Positions 56,601 through 64,000 of a stretch of DNA of 64,000 nt are shown one piece after another (the stretch's first letter is position 1; each line of letters begins with the position of its first letter). The notes beneath the pieces were generated by a model. That model was not told where the DNA came from, made no database searches, and was given only the letters and a program-made list of their open reading frames with translations. The position numbers were made by a program, and so were the translations under genes. This DNA comes from Tetmemena sp. SeJ-2015. Taxonomy: Eukaryota > Ciliophora > Spirotrichea > Sporadotrichida > Oxytrichidae. The DNA is taken from positions 62,001 to 126,000 of the forward strand of contig JAJKFJ010021392.1 of assembly GCA_027382625.1 (NCBI GenBank). Reading direction: 5' to 3'.

Positions 56601-59600
56601 GTTATTTACTTTTATGACTAACTGAATACGCTTAGTTTATAAATATAACTCCACCTTCAGCACTTTTATCAGTAAGCTAAAATTAATTTCAACATAAGTT
56701 ATAAGAAATATTTAATCAGATTTAGTTTGGATGAAATTACTAAAAATTTATATTATTTTAAGCGAGCAAGAAGAATTTGTAATATTAGAGTAAGACAAAA
56801 TAAGTAAATTATTTGCTTAATAAATTTCGCAAAATATATTATGAGGTATGATACAGATTAAATTTTAAAAAATAAAGTGAATAATTTGTTGTTGACCATA
56901 AATTATAGTTTTATAATTTAGACATGTCAAAGCTGACGCCATTATCGTCCAAATAGATCAAACCTCCTTTCATACCAGCTGTTATATTATGGAAGATGCA
57001 GTCCTCGATAAAGAAGTAGGGATACCAGAATAAGAATAATAGAAAATAAAATATATTTATTTCAGAAATCGGTAGTGGATTCGCCTTACTGCATCATCAA
57101 AACTGCGCCATTTTAAAATTAAATATTTTACTTTGCTGAAATATTAGTAAAATTTGAATCTGACACAGCTAGAGATTGACATTATATAATTTTATCCAAA
57201 TTATTTAAAGAAAATAAATTTAACAATACGAGAGACGAACAGTCTTTATACAAGATCCAGATTTATTATTATATAAAAATCTCTCATAATAGTTATGAAT
57301 AACTTTAGAATTGAGATAGGACAAAATATTCAGCAGAAGGTTTAAAAATAAAAAATTCTTAATCACAAACTCATATGAATTCCATCTTTAATTATCTATA
57401 AAATATCTTCCTTTCTTTAATTTAGATACGCAGGTTCTCTTATTAATTTCCAAGCAAATTATGAAAGAGCTTGTGAAACATGTGGCATTTAAATAAGCGC
57501 TCCAACTCAAAAGCTGCAAGATTTATAGATCTTGGAATTTAATTATTATGTCGAATTAGATTATTTCAGTATGTTATTTTTTAACTGTCACTTATTATTT
57601 GATTTTATTTAGAACTATATTTTTATTTGCCAATAAATTCTTATTTTTAATAATGAGCCAATCTTATAAATTTCCCCAAATAAGATGTCTATTTTATAAA
57701 TAATAAATAATTATAATAGAGTTTATCAACAAAGCCTATTCAGCTTAAATTGAATATACTTTAAGCATAACTTGTAAATTTAGTTTAGATATAGGATAAA
57801 TAATAATAATAATTTTTTTAAGGAGATTTTGAGTATACATTTTCAAAAACAGTTTGCTTAACTTTCAATCCATAATAGGTAAGTGCTTGCCTCACTTCAA
57901 GAATTCCTCCTTCATAGGCAATCATATTCGTAAATTTACTTCTTATAACGTAAAACTTATCATCCATTTACGAAACAGATATCAGACCATTAAGATTTAA
58001 TAATATAGTAGGAATTATAATTAAAATCGGATTGATTAAATTAATAAATGGAGAGTTGCAACTTCGTTTCAGTTGAAATCAAAGATTCACCCCCCCTGAT
58101 CTGCAGCTTGTTCGATAGCTTATTAAAAATTAATGCGAGTTTATTCTTTAATCTTCTTTATAGCATCTCTTAGTAGCGAAAAATAATGTGCGCACTCATC
58201 ATCATCTTCAAAACCGTCTTCATCAGAACTTGTGTCGCTTTTAACTCTTGACTGAGCCCTCCCAACACAAGTAACAAGGATGAAAAGTTTTTAGAATTTT
58301 ATGCTGAATCGAATGGTGTAATAATTATTTATATTGGACACACTTCAACTCCCACTGATTTACTCCATTTTAATTTAATACCTAATTTAATTCTTTTTTA
58401 TTAAATTCTCAGCTATAACAGTAAAAATATATATTTTTAATAAGAAGGGGACTTTTTGGCTTAATATTTATTAAAATAATGAGGGAAGTCACTACTCCGA
58501 ACAGCATATCATTTAAAATTATTTTATTTTTAAATATATAATTTTGTATTCTTTAAGAGAAATTTGAAACAGCAAAATATAGTAATTATAATGGACTCAA
58601 GGGATAAATATTTCTCCTATGCTTGAATGTGAATTGATCTAAAAATATATTCACAGACTCGTTTAATTATTTATATATATAGGTTGAATAGAGATGGGTG
58701 ATCGTTGATTATGATGATAATTGTTAATCCAAAAAATGTGATTTATTAAACTTATTGAGAATTAAATTTTAGTAATTTAGAGATAACTTAATGGAGACTA
58801 GATCTCAGCTAATGGAAATATAATCTACCAGCTGCTACTTCAGAACTAAACTAGTCTTCTAATTAGAATAAACTATTTATGGAGAGTAAGTAAACCTAAT
58901 TGAATGCCTAAATTGTTTTAATTATGTTTTAGATGGTTTCATCGATATCTGTAACATGAACTTAGACATTTCAACAAGAGTGCAGAGTGAATTGACAATG
59001 GAGAAAGCTGAAACTTTCCTTGAAAAGTGGTATTGCTCGTTAGAATAAGCTGCTTCAAATGTTACAACGACTGTGATAGAAGAGCAGCTACCAAAATATG
59101 AGTCAATATTATTTAAGCAATTGAATTCTTGTATTTATAATATGACAATTGACGATAAACAATCTCTATTCAACCTATAATAAAGCGCATTTTTAGTTAA
59201 TCAGATAATTTAAGTTTTGCTGATTATACTTATAAGACCGCCTTAAAGAGAGAGTATTAGGACACTGATAAATATCTATAATTTTCAGTAATGTTTCATT
59301 TGATAAGTTTGCAAACTTATATTTACTCTATGGCCAATATTATATTTTGGTTTAATGATTATTAAAAATACTTATAAGAAACGATTCAAGCTCATAATTT
59401 AATTGGATAGCAAATGCTTAAGATAATATTTATTGATGAATTTATGAAGATATTCTAATTATGATCATATATTAGCCAGACATAAAACAAAAATATTATT
59501 TTAAGTAAAGCTCCTCCCTCAATTTATTTTTCCATTAAATTTATTGCTGATTCATTATTGATTTTATGTTTTTAAAATCCATTATTTAGATAGAAGAAAT

Positions 59601-62600
59601 TGTCGAAAATAGAGTCAGTGATTTCAATGGCACCAACATCGGAGGAGTACATTAATCCATAAAAGCTGATTCTATTATAGCTGAAAATTTAATAAAAAAG
59701 ATAATTAAATAAGATGCTAATTAAAATGGAATAATTGAGTGAAAGTTAAATGGCTCAGAATTGAATAATTATTTCACCATTCAATTCAGGATTAAATTTT
59801 AAGAAGTTTTTATCCTTGTAACTTTTGTGTGAGAGCGCTCAGTAAAGAGTTATAAGCGACACAAATTTTAATGAAGAATATGAAGATGATGATGATGAAG
59901 AATGCATGAGTCATATCTCGCTGCTGAGAGGTGCTACTAAGATGATTAAAGAAGAAACTCACATTAATTTTGGAGAAGCTATCGAAAAAGCTGCAGATCA
60001 GTGGGTGTTTGGACGATTTTAACTGGCTCAAAGTCGCAGCTCTCCATTTATTTATTAACAATAACCGATATTAATTAAAATTCCTACGATATTGAAAACG
60101 ATTTTATACTCTTGAACTTGCTCCTCATAGTTAATTAAATAAGTTTCTCTGAGTAAATGCCAGGAACTGACATATATAAGCAAAGTGAAATTCTTAAAAT
60201 ATATTTTTTAGGATTCTTTCATCTTCTCTTTAAATGAAATTATTAATTATTCTAAATTATATGCAAACCATAAAATGATAAGTTGACTCTCTTTCTAAAA
60301 TATCTTAATAAAAAATCATTATTCTAGAGACAATAAAAGCATTTTAGTAAGTAAAAAGTTCTCAGTTGGAGAAGTAATCAAGAAAATAAACATAATTCTA
60401 TCATAAGTCTAAAATCTAATTGGAATTTCTTAATTAATCTTAATGCTTTAATATTACTTCTAAATTATTATTTAAATTGTAACTTGACATGAATCAATAT
60501 ATATGTTATTTGAGCCTATAGTTCTAGCAAGTAGATAAAATTATTTAATATTTTTATTTGAAGGTTAATCTTATTGTTATTTAGAAAAAAAAATTGAAGC
60601 TTGCTATAAATTAGGAATGAAAAATGATTTATGGTTCATTAAATTATTTGAGTGGCCCTTAAATATTCCAAGAATAAATTAAAATAAAAGATCTGAATGA
60701 TCTTCTCATTTTATCTTTTAAGTTTTACTTATTGGATAGAAAAAAATTTGTATAAATTTAATCTAATAAATATCTTATTTTATGTGTGTAGATATACGTT
60801 GTGGCTTGGCTTTGTATCATCAGTGAGAAGATTTTAAAAAGTAAATGTACAGTTGGTTCAAAATTAATTTTTTTCTTTCATTATGGTGAGATAGAGTTTA
60901 TGCACTTCAACCAGATGAAATTAAAATCCTCTTTCCGCATTTATTAAATTTAAAATGATTCCAATAAAAAATGCAACTAATTAAGCAGAGAGGAATAAAT
61001 AAGTTTAAATTTCAATAGATTGAAGAATAATAAAAGTATAATAATTTTTAAAAGGTAGATAAGTTTTTTATTTTTTTATAGCAATAATTGCAAAAAGTGC
61101 GCTACTGAAAATAGAGTAAATGCTTGCATCCCAATCCACTATTGAATTAAAACGAAAAATTAATAGAATATATTCTTAACTTAAACCAATTTAAATTTTG
61201 CAATGAAAATTGATTTTGCCATTAAGATAATTTATATATTGATAATTTTAAGCCCTTTAAATTATAAATAATTATGATATTTTAAATAAGTTTTTAAAAT
61301 TGTATTTAATCATTTGTTTTCTATTTCATTGTATCGAATTTAATTTTAATTATGGGTTTAAATGCTATAAAGTAATCTCAGTAAATCTAGTAATGCTGCT
61401 ACTGAATGCCAAATTTGCAACGGCGCCAGTTTTAATTTATTTTTTAGATCTTGCAGCAGTATTGTTTTTCATAGTGATGTACTCGAACAATATATCTCCT
61501 GTTTCGGAACTTAAAATAAATAGCACAATATAGTTTCAGAGTTTGAGAAAATGAGACAGCCAATATTGCAGAAATTATCCTCCACCCTAATATTAGTGGC
61601 GCTGTAAATTAAACATCCATCACAGTAATAAATGGCACCGTTTATAGCAGAGTTCCTCAGGTAAAAATAATAAATTAACTCAAATAAATATAATTTTAGA
61701 ATTGGTAGACAAATATATACTAATTTATTTTTTATTAGGTGTTTTTAATGACTTGCTAATTTTTTTAATTGATGTAACTGCTGTCAGAGTCGAGTACGTA
61801 AATGTGACCAGAAATGAAAAATACGCCTCCTCCTATAAATTTTTTAGTTGGTTCATCCCACCAATCGTAAATAAATAATATAACCAAGTATAAAAGAAAA
61901 ATTTATTTTTCTTAGTTATAAAAATGCTAACCCTTTTAATTATGGTTTATAAATATAAAAAAGTAATCATTAATTATATCCTCTTTTCTAATGAGTACTA
62001 AAACTTAATTATGATTACTTTATTCACTCATAAAATACTTTAACTAAATCTTTACAAATCTTAATAAAAAACATAAGTTTGAAACATTTAGACTAGAAAA
62101 TTAAAAAGAAATTATGATACTACAGTCGATGTTTAGGACTTTTCGAGATTATATACGCTCTATCCCGCTTGTACTTATTTTTGACATAATAAATGTCAAA
62201 TTTTATCTTATTCTGTTATTTAAATTATACATAAAAACTCTAAATAAATATTTTTAACCTTAAAAAGCAAAATGCCCCTTTCGAAAAGGATAAGTGATAT
62301 TCTGCTCAGTGATAGCAATTGCTTATTACAAATACCTCTCTAAAATTAAGTCAACCTTTTTAGCTTGAATTACACCATAGATTAATCCTTTAATTCTACT
62401 TCCTGTTGGACCTGAGAAGGCCAAATGTTCTTAGACTGTAAGATATTTTAAACTTAAAAATATTTCATAGGTTCAATATATTTAAATTATACATTTATAA
62501 TATATATAATCGCCGCTAAAACGGCCTTCTGGATCTTAAGTGTATCTGACATGACAATCAGAAATATTTATAAACCAATAATTTTCTCTTTATATTATAT

Positions 62601-64000
62601 TTACAGATTAATAAAGTAAATTATAAAACACATAAAAATTATGTAGTTCAAAAGCGTTGAGCTATTAAACGATCTACAAGCAAAAGAATTACATGCTATA
62701 ATTAATTCTAAATGCTTTTATTTTTAAATTAGATAAATATTGTTCCTCTTCAGTATGAGTACAGATAATACATTTAATTACATGATAATTTAAATAATAA
62801 AATAAAAATAATAAATAAGGTTTAAAATATTGATATTCTCGAAGCAATTATATTAACTGGAGTTTAATTGGAGCTTGTTCGATATCTGATAAATTTAAAT
62901 TTCACTAAGTTCTAAGATTCTAAGAATAAGAGGAGATTTAATTAGAGATATATTTATTATTTCTCTGTGGCAAAAAAATATGAAAGGCTTAGGCACTCGA
63001 ACTAACAACTTACACTCTTTTTCCAGAATAACTCCAATCATGTTTAAAGTATCATGGATGATTGAATATTTTATTGAGTCTAGAACTTAAACTTATTTAA
63101 CTGAAACATATTTTAAAGCCATTAAGTGTATTTGATGACTCTTATTAATGGATTAATTTATTAAAGATTCAACCCCATAGTCATAACTTGAATTGAAGTA
63201 GAACGCATTCTCTGCAAATATTTCATCAGCCATCCATAAATCTACAATAACTGTGCCAATGTCTACATTGGTTGTGACCAATTTATATATTTATTTCGGA
63301 TCAAACATGGTTGCAGGCTCAGGCATGAAAGTGAGGCACTGGATATTGGAGTCGTATAGCAATCCTTAAATCTGGCCATTTCTAGAGTTCACATACATTA
63401 TGCCTCCTCCTCCTCTATCCAACGAATACACATCTGTGATAGTCAAATTTTCTAAGCCTATTATTCTTCTTAATAATTTAAAATTAGAATTTTTTATTAT
63501 TCATATTAAAAGCCAAACAGAGTTTAGATTGGTGCATCTAGGAGTATGAGTCCTCCGTAGTTCAAAGTAGAAATATTTGTGAAGATGCAGTTTTGCAGGT
63601 GTTTATTTTTATTTAAGGATGATTGTAACATTTCCTGCAGAAATAGAAAACAGACCCCCTCCAGTCAAATTTTAAATATGCTATGTTTATTGTAATTCTT
63701 CGAAATATAAATTAGAGAAGGTTTGGAAGTACCAAGGGTAGTCATTGATTTGGAAGCCAAGCGTGCCAGACTTAATATCCTGAAAGTTTGAATCATTAAC
63801 CATCAAAACTAATCGCTAATAGCGAGAGGCTTTGTAAAAAGCAAATCCTCCGTTATCAAGAGACTGAACAAAATTTATTACATTATATATAATGGGAAAT
63901 GAAAATTAATTAATCCGATATAAGATATTACATCTGCATTTAAAGCAAATTAATAAAATTGAACATCGTGAATTTTGAAACCTTAAAACAACATTCCAAA
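48849..64000 (-). CDS. Gene 3: giant beta-helix / multi-pass membrane protein, 3' part only
   Basis: The third tandem copy, with its C-terminus here and N-terminus beyond the right edge. The stop is the TGA at 48,849-48,851 after KVRDFKGKVLD. Going upstream: polar tail (48,849-50,640), membrane domain (50,640-51,860), GCC2/GCC3-like module (51,861-52,320) and beta-helix exons (52,330 to the window edge). Membrane and Cys-module exons match gene 2 closely. Frame displacements occur at 50,781-50,786 (six-base A run), near 50,690 and at 52,130-52,155. A paralogue-specific expansion sits at about 58,030-59,490. Whether this copy is intact cannot be decided from the sequence alone. Confidence 0.75.
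50640..51860 (-). other. Gene 3 multi-pass membrane domain
   Basis: Segments in order: GAIFVISVLIRSTMRGAANG (about 51,820-51,740); LNHIQLIMLTASFDFNWPQ and IFSIDCFLNMDAGYD (about 51,720-51,560); FYFKLSMFSLLPFILAVVSY (about 51,510-51,440); and the exon at 51,232-50,864 with LPALLAWGIGIPFFSLGLLI, KYGFLFRGYKIRFYYWESVI, IYRKILLIFIQVFLVKYGVA and LLLLIFFMGVNLTKNPFATV. Two more hydrophobic stretches follow (TIFCGLFF; FLVIVMSNIIFFTFFLFKVY). That is about seven or eight membrane passes. The YYWES plus YRKI motif and the final NPFAT are the family's most conserved features. Confidence 0.85.
51861..52320 (-). other. Gene 3 membrane-proximal GCC2/GCC3-like Cys module
   Basis: The exon at about 52,010-51,880 reads RGMLPPRNEPTGECDIGYQG, ILCADCKPGY and CGRCPSFKVN. 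The exon at about 52,230-52,090 reads KCAAGKYFSLVAMTEPGLCQ, then TCPT. After this the conserved NGGSRIGPQPGYF is one base out of phase (break within 52,130-52,155). The Cys of AICNGG in gene 2 is not preserved before NGG here. Confidence 0.8.
58000..58360 (-). repeat. Inverted duplication, arm 1
   Basis: The minus-strand reading of this arm is clearly similar over about 350 bp to the plus-strand reading of 59,735-60,110. Shared blocks include CACCATTC, AAAAGCGACACAAGT-like, GAAGATGATGATGA, GCTATCGAA and GCTGCAGATCAG, then CTCTCCATTTATT and AATTCCTAC. It encodes SDTSSDEDGFEDDDEC, then AHYFSLLRDAIKKIKEQTRI and NFQQAIEQAADQ. The arm ends at or just inside a conserved gene 3 exon (NGLISVSQMDDKFYV). 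A seven-C run at 58,089-58,095 displaces the frame; six would keep it open. Confidence 0.7.
58745..59464 (+). CDS. Candidate opposite-strand gene nested in a gene 3 intron
   Basis: The plus-strand frame reads SNLEITQWRLDLSQWKYNLP and ATSELNQSSNQNKLFMEN, crosses a 47-nt GT-AG intron (58,886-58,932, GTAAGT donor, TTTTAG acceptor), then GFIDICNMNLDISTRVQSEL, TFLEKWYCSLEQAASNV and EQLPKYESILFKQLNSC. After a one-base displacement near 59,200 it continues DYTYKTALKREYQDTDKYLQ, IYSMANIIFWFNDYQKYL and TGA at 59,462-59,464. It looks helical and soluble, unlike beta-helix exons. No family is recognised and the start is not identified. The minus strand is also open here for about 100 codons, so this could be antisense noise. 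Paralogue spacing shows this DNA is extra in gene 3. Confidence 0.4.
58886..58932 (+). other. Putative 47-nt intron of the nested plus-strand gene
   Basis: A GTAAGT donor and TTATGTTTTAG acceptor. Its length is not a multiple of three and removal joins two open frames (FMEN to GFIDIC). Read through, the frame reaches TGA. This is the best evidence for plus-strand coding here. Confidence 0.4.
59735..60110 (+). repeat. Inverted duplication, arm 2
   Basis: The plus-strand copy of arm 1. It encodes SDTNFNEEYEDDDDEEC, then MSHISLLRGATKMIKEETHI and NFGEAIEKAADQ. Against arm 1, several differences are silent third-base changes (CTA/CTG twice) and the length difference in the acidic stretch is three bases. 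This suggests selection on this reading, at least before duplication. It sits upstream of the gene 3 exon at 59,500-59,700 and opposes gene 3's direction. It may be a fragment rather than a working gene. Confidence 0.65.

Larger units (their letters stand above)
48849..59700 (-). repeat. Paralogous unit shared with gene 2 (14,593 to about 24,130)
   Basis: The 3' part of gene 3 is collinear with the 3' part of gene 2: membrane domain 50,640-51,860 with 17,230-18,870, Cys module 51,861-52,320 with 18,871-19,340, and exons at 55,020-55,140, 55,990-56,050, 56,940, 57,900 and 59,640 with about 22,080-22,200, 22,900, 23,240, 23,890 and 24,090. Tails beyond the membrane-proximal 30 residues do not align. 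Confidence 0.8.
52330..64000 (-). other. Gene 3 beta-helix exons
   Basis: Examples: NTIQIMYSRNASIQNCTFED and NTALHYSKNIFVGFSNLTIR (about 55,140-55,020); FTNCIDSSYGGVFSIFRSQY (about 55,930-55,860); GGLIYLDDNGVSFDMSK (about 56,980-56,935); MIAYEGGILEVRQALTYYGL (about 57,930-57,870); ISFYGLMYSSDVGAIEITDS (about 59,670-59,610); ITDVYSLDRGGGGIMYVNSR (about 63,440-63,390). Up to about 59.7 kb they align with gene 2 exons between 19.4 and 24.1 kb. The far right continues the same pattern with no gene boundary. Confidence 0.75.

Noticed and set aside
61300..61533. Plus-strand frame resembling a small membrane protein
   Set aside because: The minus strand reads a gene 3 beta-helix exon (LFEYITMKNNTAARS, GAVANLAFSSS); the hydrophobic plus reading is its complement.
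1..64000. Telomeric repeats, tRNA or rRNA genes, CRISPR, bacterial operons
   Set aside because: No C4A4/C4A2-type arrays, no convincing tRNA cloverleaf, no regularly spaced repeats and no bacterial gene organisation were seen.

Overview
The window reads as ciliate nuclear DNA that uses TAA and TAG for glutamine. It is very AT-rich, standard-code reading frames are all short, and long coherent proteins appear only when TAA and TAG are read as Gln and TGA is kept as the usual stop. Paralogue alignments inside the window show this directly: CAA in one copy is TAA or TAG in another at the same residue. Genes carry GT-AG introns, mostly about 35 to 100 nt. I see no telomeric repeats, no tRNA or rRNA gene, no CRISPR and no bacterial signals. 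I cannot tell macronuclear from germline DNA.

Almost the whole window is one gene family in a head-to-tail tandem array on the minus strand. Gene 1 (1 to 13,501) starts inside the window and runs off its left edge. Gene 2 (14,593 to 47,607, about 33 kb) is the only complete copy. Gene 3 (48,849 to 64,000) has its 3' end here and runs off the right edge. Two AT-rich spacers of about 1.1 and 1.2 kb separate them. From N- to C-terminus the predicted product has a signal peptide, a cysteine-rich receptor-like region, a very long series of beta-helix (pectin-lyase-like, polymorphic-outer-membrane-protein-like) exons, a GCC2/GCC3 (ephrin-receptor-like) cysteine module just outside the membrane, a multi-pass membrane domain with a strongly conserved aromatic/basic motif, and a polar cytoplasmic tail. 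It is best read as a giant single-chain surface protein; what it binds is not visible.

The paralogues are close in the cysteine-rich, beta-helix and membrane parts but differ in three ways. The cytoplasmic tails are dissimilar. Gene 2 is expanded between 30.6 and 38.4 kb (about 7.8 kb against about 1.2 kb in gene 1). Gene 3 has about 1.5 kb between two exons that lie less than about 100 bp apart in gene 2. That gene 3 expansion holds a candidate opposite-strand gene and one arm of an inverted duplication.

A compact inverted-repeat element (45,536 to 46,070) sits exactly at a 3' splice site in gene 2. Its target duplication copied the acceptor AG, so the protein frame can still be spliced together.

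The sequence also has patches of homopolymer-dominated DNA and several one-base frame displacements in otherwise conserved exons. These may be consensus errors or real lesions, so exon boundaries outside the aligned stretches are approximate.
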